Part shown: one piece after another, positions 1-7,918 of the stretch | Position numbering within the stretch: position 1 is the stretch's first letter | Layout of the letters: every line of letters begins with the position of its first letter | Assembly (NCBI RefSeq): GCF_001544015.1 | Contig: NZ_AP014924.1 | Span: forward strand, 558,001-622,000 | Direction: 5' to 3' | Source of the DNA: Limnochorda pilosa | Lineage (GTDB): Bacteria; Bacillota; Limnochordia; Limnochordales; Limnochordaceae | Length of the DNA: 64,000 bases | Notes under the pieces: generated by a model | Seen by the model: only the letters and a program-made list of their open reading frames with translations | Told to the model about the DNA's origin: nothing | Database searches by the model: none | Position numbers and translations under genes: made by a program

Positions 1-1232
1 TACTGACCGGCGTCCTGGAGGTCCAGCGCGGTGGCGAACTCGGTCGGCCGTAGGCTGATGCGGAAGCCGGCCCCGGCTGCCATGGACTGGATGACCTCCC
101 CGACCCGGATCGCCTGCGGGTCGTTGGAGACCATCAGCTCGAAAGCGACCTGGTCGTACCCGGCCTCCTGCAGGAGCCGGCGGGCCGCCTCCACGTCGCG
201 GCCGGGCAGGGGCCGCTCGGGGTCCGCATAGGCGCTCACCGGCGGCAGGGGCGTGTCCCCCGGGAGGTACTCGCCGTCGAAGACGACCTGGTTGATCACC
301 TGGCGGTCGATGCTCAGCGCCAGCGCCCGGCGGACGCGCACGTCGCGGGCCAGAGGTGTGCCGAGCGGCTCGGGGTTGGAGAGGTTGAGGGTCATGCCCT
401 GGTAACCGAGGCTGGGCACGACGGAGAGCACCAGGTTCGGGTCCCGGCGCACGGCCTGCAGGTCGGTGGGCGCGACCCGCTCGAAAAGGTCCAGCTCGCC
501 CGACTGCAGGTTGGCAAGGCGGACGCTCGGGTCGGGGATGGGCAGGAAGACGAGCCGGTCGAGGTGGACGTTCCCAGCGTCCCAGTACTCGGGGAAGCGC
601 TCCAGCACGATCTGCTGCTGAGGAACCCGCTCCACGAAGCGGAACTCGCCCGAGCAGACCGGTGCTGTCGCGAAGCGATCGCCAAGCCTCTCGGCGGCCG
701 CGGGGGAGATCATCATGCCCGCCCGGTCCGCCAGCTGCGCCTGAAGGGGCGCGAAGGGGGCCGAGAGATGGAGCACGACGGTGTGATCGTCCGCCACCTC
801 AACCGCTTGGATCTGCGCGATCTCGCTTCTCCGCAGGGAGCCGGTGAGGTTCAGCGAGCGTTCAAGGTTGTACCGGGCCGCCTCGGCGTCGAAGGGCGTG
901 CCGTCGTGGAAGACGACGCCCTCGCGCAGCGGGAGGGTCACCGTCCGCCCGTCGGGTGAGACCTGGTAGTCCAGGGCCAGCTCCGGCACGAGGTTGAGGC
1001 TCGGGTCCACGTTGAAGAGCTTGTCGCAGAGGTTCTCGAAGACGATGCGCCCCACGAAGGTGCGGGCGAGATCGGGGTCGAGCAGGTCCGGATCCTCGGC
1101 CAGCCCTACTCGGAGAACCTGAGCCTCTGCCGTGAGGCCGGCGGCGAGACCGACCAGCAGAGCGAACACGAGAGGTAGCGCGAAGTGCCTGCGCACGAGC
1201 GCCGCGTGCGGGTGGGAACGTCCCTGATCCAT
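1..1232 (-). CDS. Peptide ABC transporter substrate-binding protein (family 5), 3' end outside the window
   Basis: This is the N-terminal part (about 410 residues visible) of an extracellular solute-binding protein of the SBP_5 (DppA/OppA) family, which delivers oligopeptides or similar solutes to an ABC importer. Translation from the ATG at 1232 gives a basic N-terminus, a hydrophobic segment (about residues 17-33) ending in AEAQ, then the family's typical order: LRVGLAEDPDLLDPDLA near the mature N-terminus, RTVTLPLREGVVFHDGTPFDA about residue 95-115, and VRRALALSIDRQVI further on. The start is fixed by GGAAAGGA about 8 bases upstream. A good sigma-A-type promoter lies 108 bases upstream. 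The gene runs off the left edge, so its partners (permeases, ATPases) cannot be seen. Family assignment is secure; the substrate is not. Confidence 0.9.
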   Translation of the reverse strand, partial: MDQGRSHPHAALVRRHFALPLVFALLVGLAAGLTAEAQVLRVGLAEDPDLLDPDLARTFVGRIVFENLCDKLFNVDPSLNLVPELALDYQVSPDGRTVTLPLREGVVFHDGTPFDAEAARYNLERSLNLTGSLRRSEIAQIQAVEVADDHTVVLHLSAPFAPLQAQLADRAGMMISPAAAERLGDRFATAPVCSGEFRFVERVPQQQIVLERFPEYWDAGNVHLDRLVFLPIPDPSVRLANLQSGELDLFERVAPTDLQAVRRDPNLVLSVVPSLGYQGMTLNLSNPEPLGTPLARDVRVRRALALSIDRQVINQVVFDGEYLPGDTPLPPVSAYADPERPLPGRDVEAARRLLQEAGYDQVAFELMVSNDPQAIRVGEVIQSMAAGAGFRISLRPTEFATALDLQDAGQ

Positions 1233-1339
1233 CGTGTCACGTCCTTTCCGTAGGTCGTGGAGCGTTGAAACCTTCCATCGTGGACGCCGAGATCGAACAA
1301 CGAGGGGGACTTTTCTCTACTCTCTCAATGGGTGGCGTT

Positions 1340-1369
1340 ATTATATCGAGTCGCTTGCGGGGAGGTCAA
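1340..1369 (-). promoter_or_regulatory. Sigma-A-type promoter of the substrate-binding protein gene
   Basis: On the minus strand the sequence reads TTGACC (1369-1364), an 18-base spacer, then a perfect TATAAT (1345-1340), about 108 bases before the ATG at 1232. The -35 box overlaps the stop codon of the decayed glycosylase gene upstream. Confidence 0.7.
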
Positions 1370-1785
1370 GGCCGGTGGAGACCAGGCGAAAGATCATGTG
1401 ACGAGAGCTTGCGTCGCGAGGAGATCCCGGTCGGATCCGGCGGTTTCAAGGCCGCCTCCTGCAGCACCCGGAAGAGCCGCAGCCGCTCCTCGAACGGAAC
1501 GGTGCTCCGGGCGCTGGGGTTGGGCATGACGAAGGTGCGGACCCCGGGTACCGGGGGCGACGCCTGGAGCTCCCACGCCACCTCTCGCCCTCGCGGCAGG
1601 CCCGCATAGGCCCGGTAGACGTCCTTCCCCAGCAGGCAGACGATCCGGGGCCGCAGGCGGGCTACCTTCTCCCGCAGGCGGCGGTCCGTGGAGCCGGACC
1701 GGTGGAGCAGGGTCCAGAAGTGGTTGTTGCGTCCGCCGAAGTGGTGGCCGATCTCGGCGGATCGTCGGCCGGCCTCATTCTCGAC
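1366..1785 (-). pseudogene. Decayed mismatch-specific uracil/thymine-DNA glycosylase (Mug/TDG type)
   Basis: One minus-strand frame carries recognisable pieces of the Mug family: RSAEIGHHF...NNHFWTLLHRSG, which corresponds to the family's GHHFAxPGNRFWxxLHxSG block, then RLRPRIVCLLGKDVYRAYAG, and the C-terminal VMPNPSARS, equivalent to the catalytic-site MPNPSG/S motif. The frame has no start codon: a stop (TGA) closes it a few codons before the first motif, so the N-terminal GLNPG active-site block is gone. The roughly 40 residues that normally separate the FW block from the RPR-LGK block (family motif GIGLTNLVxRxT) are missing as well, leaving STDRRLREKVA in their place. Two independent lesions argue for genuine decay rather than a sequencing error. 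The enzyme would have excised uracil or thymine from G-mismatches; the remnant should be inactive. Confidence 0.7.
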
Positions 1786-1809
1786 ACGGCCCCATTCTCG
1801 AAATCGGCC

Positions 1810-2328
1810 TCACGGGCGCCTCCCCGGCCTCTCCCGCACCATCTGGATCAGGAAGAGGCCCAGGGTGCCGAAGATCACTGCCAGGAAGACCGGCATGGAC
1901 CACCCCAGCCCGGATGCGGCTCCTCGAGCCACCTGGACCCCTTGCCGCGTGCCAAGGCCCAGGAGCACGGCGACCTCGGCTCGGAGGCAGCGCAGCATGA
2001 CCCGCGCCAGCCCATGGAGGCGCTCCCGGTTCTCGGGCGTCACCGGCACCGGGAAGTTCCAGAAATGGGGGAACCGGAGCGTCAGGGCGATCAGGCCGTA
2101 GAGGAAGACCTGGACGGCCGGCAGGAACCACAGATTCCCTTTGCTGCCCCAGGCGTCGGGCTGCCCCGCGAGATCGAAGTGGATGGGTACCCGGTCGGGC
2201 AGGCCCGGCCAGAGAAAGAGGAGCCAGCCGATCTGGACGACGATCACCGCCAGGGCGATGGTGTCGAGGCTCCGTTCCAGGCGGGAGGCCGGCATCGAAG
2301 CCAGCCTCTCCGGGCTTTCGGTGCTCAC
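1810..2328 (-). CDS. DUF1648-domain membrane protein
   Basis: A 172-residue membrane protein with three or four hydrophobic segments (about 27-46, 73-95, 117-130 and 143-163). The stretch PGLPDRVPIHFDLAGQPDAWGSK after the first membrane span matches the DUF1648 signature (P-x-HF-x3-G-x-PD-x-WGSK) found in SdpI-like immunity proteins and many Firmicutes membrane proteins. Translation starts at GTG 2328 behind GGGAGG. No DUF1648-associated SdpI C-terminal domain is seen. The gene stands between two decayed genes and has no obvious operon partner, so a role in immunity or signalling is only a family-level guess. Confidence 0.75.
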   Translation of the reverse strand: MSTESPERLASMPASRLERSLDTIALAVIVVQIGWLLFLWPGLPDRVPIHFDLAGQPDAWGSKGNLWFLPAVQVFLYGLIALTLRFPHFWNFPVPVTPENRERLHGLARVMLRCLRAEVAVLLGLGTRQGVQVARGAASGLGWSMPVFLAVIFGTLGLFLIQMVRERPGRRP

Positions 2329-2370
2329 GTGGCCTGCTCACCTCCCTGAACCGATCTCACAGTCTACCAC

Positions 2371-2760
2371 CTATGAGGCGTCTGTCGCCCGCACCCACTC
2401 GAGCTGGGGGTCCCGGTGCTGTCGGACGTCCTCCACCGTGGTGGGAACGTACTGGTCCGGTTCGAGGGAGAAGGCCGGATCCAGAGCCGGATCGGGGCGG
2501 ATCCAGCGCTTGCGGGAGACGGTGAAGCGCGCCGGACCGTGGGAGCTCGAAGCTCACGATGTCCCCGTACCCCGAGGGGGCTCCGCCGGTGGCTCCCCCA
2601 CGACGGTGGCGAGGCCGTTGTCGCTGAGAACGGTGGCGATCCACACGGCCGGCCCCCGGCTCGGCCTGTGCCACCACCAGACTGTCGCTCACCCATCGAA
2701 AGCGGGAGCGCAGCATGGCCACGCACGATCCCCCTCCGGTGTCGACTCCGGCCGGTAGAC
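2371..2760 (-). pseudogene. Decayed protein-coding gene of unknown function
   Basis: Three frames of the minus strand carry successive protein-like stretches that do not join: WVSDSLVVAQAEPGAGRV, then WIATVLSDNGLATVVGEPP in the next frame, then FTVSRKRWIRPDPALDPAF running to QLEWVRATDAS and a stop at 2371. The pieces have normal composition and sensible acidic/basic spacing, while the continuous readings in any single frame are arginine/proline/glycine-rich nonsense. I read this as one old gene with at least two frameshifts. The family is not recognised. Confidence 0.35.
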
Positions 2761-2908
2761 CCCCACGACATCTTCACCGGAGATCGACCCGGTCCTCTGA
2801 CGCGCACGGGGCGGCTCCTTCCCGGCGCCGCGCCGTAGGGAGAAAGCGGATCCGCCGCGGACTCCGGTCCGGGCGGTCGGGGTACGGCCGGCGGACGGAA
2901 GCAGAAGG

Positions 2909-3045
2909 GTGTGAAGTCAACGCTGAGAAGTTAACGTTATTCGCCGCTCGCGGGAAGGGCCCGTTGACGAGAGGCCGCACGCAGAGGCGATTCGCAGGTC
3001 CCGCACTTTATTCATCGCGGTAACGTCCACGCCTTAACTTCACAC
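2909..3045. repeat. Imperfect inverted repeat flanking about 80 bp in a gene-free stretch
   Basis: The right-hand arm read on the minus strand (3045-3021) begins GTGTGAAGTTAAGGC and ends ACGTTA; the left-hand arm (2909-2939) begins GTGTGAAGTCAACGC and also ends ACGTTA. The arms are AT-richer than their surroundings. A separate perfect 7-bp stem (gagctgt / acagctc, 3100-3117) lies just to the right. The whole gap 2811-3184 has no supportable gene. It may be a small mobile remnant or a regulatory region; nothing decides this. Confidence 0.4.
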
Positions 3046-3184
3046 GTCCACACGGCGGTCCGCTCCGCGGTTGGCGAGCGGGGGTGGGCACCTTCGTCTG
3101 AGCTGTGGAAACAGCTCGCGGCAACAGAGAAGTGACAGGGCGCCGGGACGACCGGAGACTCCGCCGGCCGCCCCGGCCCGTCTT

Positions 3185-3943
3185 CTACGGGTTGACAACG
3201 AACCAGACGTCGCCTACACCCTGCCCCGTCGTGTCGCCGGGCGCCTGGTCCGCGGCCCAGAAGTAGAGCGGCATGCCCTCGTAGGTCACCTGGAGGGTAC
3301 CGTTGGTCCTCTGGGTAACGCCAAGCTCGCCGGGAAGCCCCTCGGGGGCGCTGGGCAGGTGGCTCACCAGCAGGGGCGGCCAGTTCTGCGCGCACGAGCC
3401 GTAGCAGGTGCTCTCGCCCATGGTGTCCCGGATGAAGCGGTAGAGGGTGAAACCGTTGGCGGCCACCAGGATCGAGCCGAGGTCAGGATGCTCGCGCGCC
3501 AGCACCGTGGGCGCCACGTTGGCCACGTACCAGTTCCCGCCCACCCCCTGGCCGCTGGTCTGGCCGGGCTCTGAATCGCCCACCCAGTAGTAGAGGGGAC
3601 GCCCGTTGTAGGTCACGTGGCGGGAGCCGTCACGCCGCTGGGTGGTGCCCAGCTTGCCGGGGAGCCCCAGGGGTGCCACGGCGCCCTCCTTACCGGCCAG
3701 CAGCGGCGGCCAGTTCTGCTCGCAGGTTCCGTAGCAGTTGCTCACGTTCTCCTCGTCGCGCTCGAAGGTGTAGAGCGTCATCCCGTTGGGACCGGTCAGG
3801 TAGGCGCCCAGGTGCGGGTCGTAGCGGACCTGCACGATGGGCTCGGCCTGCGCGATCGCGCCGGAGGTCACCGCGGCGGCGATCACGGCCAGCACTGCGG
3901 CCACACAGCTCATACCCCGGATCCACGGCCGGGTACGGTTCAA
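3185..3943 (-). CDS. Secreted protein with two PF03640-type repeats
   Basis: A 252-residue exported protein: basic N-terminus, hydrophobic signal (about residues 12-30, ending AIAQAEP), then two copies of the 'secreted repeat of unknown function' (lipoprotein_15, COG4315). Each copy has the pattern LGxxLxxxNGxTLYxFxRD....CYGxCxQNWPPLL followed by G.LGxTQRxxGxxxVTYxGxPLYYW and GDxxGQGVGxxW. The two cysteines per repeat (CYGTC, CYGSC) are probably disulfide-bonded outside the cell. The start is the TTG at 3943, placed by GAGGAGGAG 6-14 bases upstream; a longer upstream reading has no ribosome site and is atypical in composition. Homologues are common in soil Actinobacteria and Proteobacteria, sometimes linked to membrane redox stress, but no function is established. 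It stands alone. Confidence 0.85.
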   Translation of the reverse strand: MNRTRPWIRGMSCVAAVLAVIAAAVTSGAIAQAEPIVQVRYDPHLGAYLTGPNGMTLYTFERDEENVSNCYGTCEQNWPPLLAGKEGAVAPLGLPGKLGTTQRRDGSRHVTYNGRPLYYWVGDSEPGQTSGQGVGGNWYVANVAPTVLAREHPDLGSILVAANGFTLYRFIRDTMGESTCYGSCAQNWPPLLVSHLPSAPEGLPGELGVTQRTNGTLQVTYEGMPLYFWAADQAPGDTTGQGVGDVWFVVNP

Positions 3944-4132
3944 GGGGCACTCCTCCTCGGGGCCAGGGTGGTGAGGCTTCTGGTCCCTTGATGCGGGCGG
4001 GAGGGCGGGGTGGATCACCAGGTCCGGCCGGGGGAGGAACGGCAGGGCCATGCAGGGGCGCGGAACCCGGGCGGCGAATCCCATGGGCACCCCGCTGGCT
4101 CCCAGCCTTCCCCCCACGAGGAGTGGAGCGAG

Positions 4133-4504
4133 ATGGGCGCGGCCGAGAGTGGTACCGGCTCGGGACGTACGTTCTGGCGGCGGATGTGGTGGGCTCTGGC
4201 GATCTCGGGGGCCGTGGCGGCCATCGGGCTCGCGGCGGTCACGCGGGATCTGCTGTATCTCTTCCTGCCGGCCTGGGGAGCGGGGACGAAGGTCATCTTC
4301 GGCTGGGACGACACCCGTTACGCACGGGATCTGGCCGAGACCGCCCTCATCTGGGCCGTGATCACGGCGTGGCTGGCCTGGCGGGAAGGCGGCGCGCTCT
4401 GGAGCCTTCCGTTCATGCTGGCAGCCTTCCTGGCCGTCGCCGGAGGGCATGCCATCGCCGTACTAAGGTACATGGCCATGCAGGAGAACGTGGACTCCCC
4501 ATGA
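4133..4504 (+). CDS. Small membrane protein of unknown function
   Basis: A 123-residue protein with a short polar N-terminus and three hydrophobic segments (about residues 19-40, 68-88 and 95-115), so probably an inner-membrane protein. The ATG at 4133 is preceded by GAGGAG at a spacing of 10; the longer reading from 4010 has no ribosome site and the composition of a non-coding frame. A stretch KVIFGWDDTRYARDLAETALIW lies between the first and second spans. No family is recognised. It is transcribed opposite to both neighbours. Confidence 0.65.
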   Translation: MGAAESGTGSGRTFWRRMWWALAISGAVAAIGLAAVTRDLLYLFLPAWGAGTKVIFGWDDTRYARDLAETALIWAVITAWLAWREGGALWSLPFMLAAFLAVAGGHAIAVLRYMAMQENVDSP

Positions 4505-4572
4505 CGGCGAGACCGCGCTCGCGCCCGCCTCGCCTGGGCCGCGTAGGCCCAGCCTGACGCGCCGGGCACCCG

Positions 4573-5067
4573 TCACACGCGCCGCTCGCTCAGGCGCCCG
4601 CGGCAGTGGGCGCAGCGGTAGTCGCGCCCCCCGCGAGGCAGGCGCCGGGCCCTGGGATACACCTGGCCGCAGGCACAGGTGTAGATCCACCGGATGACCC
4701 TGGGCGTGGCCCGGTCCTGCGCGTGCCGGGTCACGTCGCCGCCTTGCCTCCGGATCGCGTCCACCCATCGGGCGAACGCGGGGCCGTGGCCGGGCACCAG
4801 CAGGTGGATCATCTCATGGAGCAGGGTCTTTCCCACCTCTTCGGGATGCTTCAGGTGGTAGTGGGTGGAGAGCCGGATCAGCCGTCGCTTCGGGTGGCAG
4901 AGCCCGGCGGAGCTGGTGAGCCGGCCGCTCCACTCGATCTGGACCTGCGAGGCCGGCGGCAGCTGGCCGTTGAAGTAGGCGCGGCGGTAGCGCTCGTAGA
5001 GGTCTTCCAGGACGGTAACCGCCGGGAGGTGGCCAGGACTGTGCCCGCGATCTCGGCCGGGATTCAT
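4573..5067 (-). CDS. SprT-like zinc metalloprotease domain protein
   Basis: A 164-residue SprT-family protein (SprT/Spartan superfamily). The catalytic helix is HEMIH at residues 84-88, with VPGHGPAFARWV following, which supplies the third zinc ligand region. The N-terminal part LYERYRRAYFNGQLP and WSGRLTSSAGLC match the family pattern. At the C-terminus two pairs, CAC...CAHC, form the zinc-ribbon found in SprT proteins. Length is typical. Spartan homologues degrade DNA-protein crosslinks in eukaryotes; the bacterial role is not settled. ATG 5067 was chosen because the preceding frame is shadow sequence of the C39 peptidase gene; the ribosome site is weak (GAAGAG). It lies 62 bases downstream of the C39 gene and could be the last gene of that transcript. 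Confidence 0.85.
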   Translation of the reverse strand: MNPGRDRGHSPGHLPAVTVLEDLYERYRRAYFNGQLPPASQVQIEWSGRLTSSAGLCHPKRRLIRLSTHYHLKHPEEVGKTLLHEMIHLLVPGHGPAFARWVDAIRRQGGDVTRHAQDRATPRVIRWIYTCACGQVYPRARRLPRGGRDYRCAHCRGRLSERRV

Positions 5068-5129
5068 GAGTCGCACTCTTCGTCGCCCGGGCAGGCCTCC
5101 CTGCAAGAGGGCGCCGGGATAGCGGCGGT

Positions 5130-5783
5130 TCAGAGGCGGACCGTCGTTGCCAGGAGGAGTTGCCTCGGGCGATCCTCCAGGTAGGTCCAGAGTATCTCGG
5201 CCGTCCTCTGCCGGACGGACGCCACACCCTCCACGGGGGGTAAGGTGACCAGCACGTGCCCGGACCAGGAGGCGACGAAGGCCTCTTCGGGCTCCACCAT
5301 GACGCCCCAGGACGGATCCGCGACGACGAAGCGACCCTCCCGGCTTCCCACCAGGACCGCGAAGTGGCGCTGGGGGAACTCCAGGTGGACGAGGACGGGG
5401 AGGCCTGTCTGGCTCTGGTACTCCACCAAGGCGGCGAGCTCCATCCGGTAGCCCTCGCTCGTGAACCCCAGGGCCTGGGCCGCGGCGCGCAGGGAGCCCA
5501 GGGTGTACCCCGTGACGTCCGGGTCCCGGTCCGCGGGCATGTGCGGGCGGGCGAGGAGGACGACCTCCGCCTCCGCGGCGGGCATACCGAAGAAAGAAGA
5601 GAGCAGCGTGGCCACCGCGGCCGGCCCGCAGGTGGTCCAGTCGGTCTGGATCACCACGCCCGCCTGGCGGTGTTCGAGGTAGGGGGTCATACCACGGAAA
5701 GTGCTTTGGAGACCTGCTACAGCTGGGCTCGCCGACCAGAGCACCAGAAGAGATACGGTAAACGAAAGAATCACTCTCAGCAT
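5130..5783 (-). CDS. Exported C39-family (double-glycine-type) cysteine peptidase
   Basis: A 217-residue protein with a signal peptide (about residues 1-23, ending AVA) followed by a C39 peptidase domain. The active-site cysteine is in QTDWTTCGPAAVATLL (Cys52), the histidine in RHFAVLVG (His140) and the aspartate in VVADPSWG (Asp156), the full C39 triad. C39 enzymes cleave leader peptides, usually after double glycine, during export of bacteriocins and related peptides; most are fused to ABC transporters, but this one is a free-standing secreted form like COG3271 proteins. ATG 5783 has GAGGAGG 9 bases upstream. It lies in a same-strand cluster with a membrane protein and a small secreted peptide, its likely substrate (inference). 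Confidence 0.85.
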   Translation of the reverse strand: MLRVILSFTVSLLVLWSASPAVAGLQSTFRGMTPYLEHRQAGVVIQTDWTTCGPAAVATLLSSFFGMPAAEAEVVLLARPHMPADRDPDVTGYTLGSLRAAAQALGFTSEGYRMELAALVEYQSQTGLPVLVHLEFPQRHFAVLVGSREGRFVVADPSWGVMVEPEEAFVASWSGHVLVTLPPVEGVASVRQRTAEILWTYLEDRPRQLLLATTVRL

Positions 5784-5891
5784 AGAGAGCCCTCCTCAAG
5801 ACTGGCGCCGCGGTGCGGCCGGTGTGCCCCCATTCTCCATGGGCTGGTGGGGTCTCAGGCCAGCCGCACGCAGGTTTCTCATCTGGCACCC

Positions 5892-6491
5892 TTATCCACG
5901 GGTCGGCCTGTCGTTCCTCGCCGCATGGATGCGTCGGACCAGGGCTTTGGCGCCCAGCCAGAGCACGAGCACCGCGAAGACGAACCAGAATGCTCCAGCG
6001 CGACTCACCGAGGGTTGTCGGAGAATATCGCCAAGCAAAGGGTCGACCAGCCTGTCGCCACGGAAAAACCACCATGGAATGACCAGGAGTGCTTCCGCTA
6101 CAATGCGCCATGTTCCCCGAATGATGCCCAAGCTCAGCGCGTAGTCCGGGGGTCCTGCAACGCTCAGGGCCGCAAGAGCCGAGGTCACCATGGTAAAGGC
6201 TAGGTTGTAGTCGTTGAGGTTCATCCAAGGTGAAGAGGAGTAGGTAAACGCCGAACCGATTCCCGCATACGACAACCCCAAGGTGACTTGGTACGCCACC
6301 ATCATGGTAATGGCGCCGCGCCAGCCGATCTGATCCAGGACCTCCTCGTCCTCGGTTTGCCGCACCACGAGGGGGAACGAGACGCTGTCTGCATTGCCCT
6401 TGAGTTCCAGCAGAATCAATGCCGTGAGATACCAGGAGCCCATGGCCAGCAGCATGGGTATACCCCCGCATGCCCACGAAAGGATTGTCAT
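5892..6491 (-). CDS. Multi-spanning membrane protein in the secreted-peptide cluster
   Basis: A 199-residue integral membrane protein with about five hydrophobic segments (roughly residues 8-30, 58-80, 95-117, 123-142 and 165-184) and a basic C-terminus. It begins at ATG 6491 behind GGGAGG. No conserved family motif is recognised; there is no ATPase motif and no metalloprotease motif. Its base composition is somewhat less GC-rich than its neighbours, with more A/T at third positions, which could mean acquisition from elsewhere. The position between the small secreted peptide and the C39 peptidase suggests a role in export, maturation or immunity for the peptide, by analogy with bacteriocin loci, but that is inference. 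Confidence 0.7.
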   Translation of the reverse strand: MTILSWACGGIPMLLAMGSWYLTALILLELKGNADSVSFPLVVRQTEDEEVLDQIGWRGAITMMVAYQVTLGLSYAGIGSAFTYSSSPWMNLNDYNLAFTMVTSALAALSVAGPPDYALSLGIIRGTWRIVAEALLVIPWWFFRGDRLVDPLLGDILRQPSVSRAGAFWFVFAVLVLWLGAKALVRRIHAARNDRPTRG

Positions 6492-6565
6492 GCTGCACTC
6501 AGCCTCCCTGATCTTGAGGGGGAACGCGACCCCAATCTCGCTATCGCATCACTCGATGGGCCGGG

Positions 6566-6961
6566 TTACCAGCCGAAGTGCTCCTTCACGTCGCGGTACA
6601 CCTGCGCTGCCGTGTACCCAGCGCCCACGACCTCGAAGCCGGCACGCACGACCTTTACGACGGTTCGACCGATCCGCACGGCCGCGCTACGGCATGGGGC
6701 GCTACGGATGCAACCTGCCACGATCCTGGCTGCGGCCACCAAGCCTGGGGCGATCTCTCCGTCAACGTCCTGGAGCTCCTCGACGGACAGAGGGGTCACC
6801 CCGCTGCCCGCAGGGAGCAGCGAGCCGTCCAGGGTGTAGCTTATGGGTTCGACGGGCGGGAGGTTGGGTCGGGCAGCTGCCATCGGTGCGCTCGATGCCA
6901 GCAGCGCAAGCACCAGGATGGCGGCCACGGGTCTGACCCACACTCTTCTGCGCCTCTGCAC
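6566..6961 (-). CDS. Small secreted peptide with a leader-like LSVEELQDVDGE motif
   Basis: A 131-residue exported protein. Residues 1-30 form a Sec signal (RRRR, hydrophobic core, AAA|RP). After a 25-residue proline-rich linker comes LSVEELQDVDGE (58-69), which resembles the LSxEExxxVxGG leader motif of double-glycine bacteriocin precursors except that GE replaces GG. The remaining 62 residues are alanine/valine/glycine-rich, contain exactly two cysteines (Cys84, Cys90) and end in an amphipathic YTAAQVYRDVKEHFGW. GTG 6961 follows a perfect AGGAGGAGG. It is 74 bases upstream of a membrane-protein gene and two genes before a secreted C39 peptidase. I infer a processed secreted peptide, possibly antimicrobial or signalling; no known family is recognised. 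Confidence 0.7.
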   Translation of the reverse strand: MQRRRRVWVRPVAAILVLALLASSAPMAAARPNLPPVEPISYTLDGSLLPAGSGVTPLSVEELQDVDGEIAPGLVAAARIVAGCIRSAPCRSAAVRIGRTVVKVVRAGFEVVGAGYTAAQVYRDVKEHFGW

Positions 6962-7049
6962 GACAGATCCTCCTCCTCTTGAGCGATTTGCTGCATCCGC
7001 CCATTGGGGCGGCGGGTTCCGGGGTCGCGTTCCCGCACGGTGTGAACAC

Positions 7050-7853
7050 TCAAAGCCCCACGCTCAGCAGCAGGTGATAGCCGGGCACCGTCCGCCCAGA
7101 CTCCACCGCGTGTTCGAAGCCGAACCCCCAAAGGGGGCCGCCCGGATCCGACGCGTGACGGTAGAGGCCCAGCCAGAGGGTGCTGTCGGGGCCAGGACCC
7201 AGCACGTCCCCGAGCCCCACGTGTCCCACCAGGCTCACGCGCCGGTTGGCCACGAAGGTGATGGCGGCCCCAAGATCGTAGACCGGGCGGCGCTGGGGGG
7301 CGACCTGGAGCCCTGCGTCGAGCTCCAGGGCCAGGGGGTCGCTGAGCCAGGCCGACGAGGCCCGGAGCCGGTACCCCACCTTGGCGCTAGGCGCCCCCAA
7401 AGGGAGATGAACGCCGCCGGACAGAGTCGGGCGACCGCCGAACCACTGGGAGGCAAGCGGGTGGATGAAGACCACAGAAAGCTGATCGAGCGCCCAGGTA
7501 TCCGCCCGTGGCTGCCCCTCCACCTGGGCCGAGCTGTGGGAGCCCACCAGGGCAAGGTTCATGGCCAGATCGGGCGTGACGGGGCGCTCGACGGCGAGTT
7601 GAAGGGTCTCCTCGTCGCTCCGCCAGGTCCGCCCGTCCTCGGAGAAGAGGGCCGTGTCGACGGTATGCGTGACGTTGAGGGTCCAGCGGGCGGTGGTACC
7701 TGCCGGCAGGTAGACCAGGGGGTCGATCTGCGCGCTGGCGCCGGGACCCGGGAAGCACAAGACCAGGAGGAAGAGGCCCACGCGCCGGCCGAGCTGCACG
7801 AACCGCCCTGAATGTGCCGGTCTGAAGCGACGGGCAACGGTCACCGCCCTCAC
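7050..7853 (-). CDS. Exported beta-strand-rich protein, possible outer-membrane barrel
   Basis: A 267-residue exported protein. A signal peptide (about residues 24-41, ending GASA) is followed by alternating short amphipathic beta strands, for example ARWTLNVTHTVD, LQLAVERPV, DLAMNLALVGS, SLVGHVGLG and a C-terminal GYHLLLSVGL. This strand pattern and the terminal strand resemble outer-membrane beta-barrel proteins, but no family signature is recognised. The start GTG 7853 has GGGGAGG just upstream. A promoter at 7889-7918 drives it, and the secreted-peptide gene starts 88 bases downstream, so it is probably the first gene of the peptide cluster. An outer-membrane role only makes sense if the organism is diderm. 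Confidence 0.65.
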   Translation of the reverse strand: MRAVTVARRFRPAHSGRFVQLGRRVGLFLLVLCFPGPGASAQIDPLVYLPAGTTARWTLNVTHTVDTALFSEDGRTWRSDEETLQLAVERPVTPDLAMNLALVGSHSSAQVEGQPRADTWALDQLSVVFIHPLASQWFGGRPTLSGGVHLPLGAPSAKVGYRLRASSAWLSDPLALELDAGLQVAPQRRPVYDLGAAITFVANRRVSLVGHVGLGDVLGPGPDSTLWLGLYRHASDPGGPLWGFGFEHAVESGRTVPGYHLLLSVGL

Positions 7854-7888
7854 CCTCCCCAGCTGGAAGTCACAGGAAGTTGAGCCAA

Positions 7889-7918
7889 ACTATACCACCG
7901 GGATGGAGGGCAGGCCAA
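7889..7918 (-). promoter_or_regulatory. Promoter of the 7.9-5.1 kb cluster
   Basis: Minus strand: TTGGCC (7918-7913), 18-base spacer, TATAGT (7894-7889), about 35 bases before the GTG at 7853. The rest of the gap 7854-8279 has no supportable gene; it holds this promoter and the terminator at 8177-8205. Confidence 0.6.
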
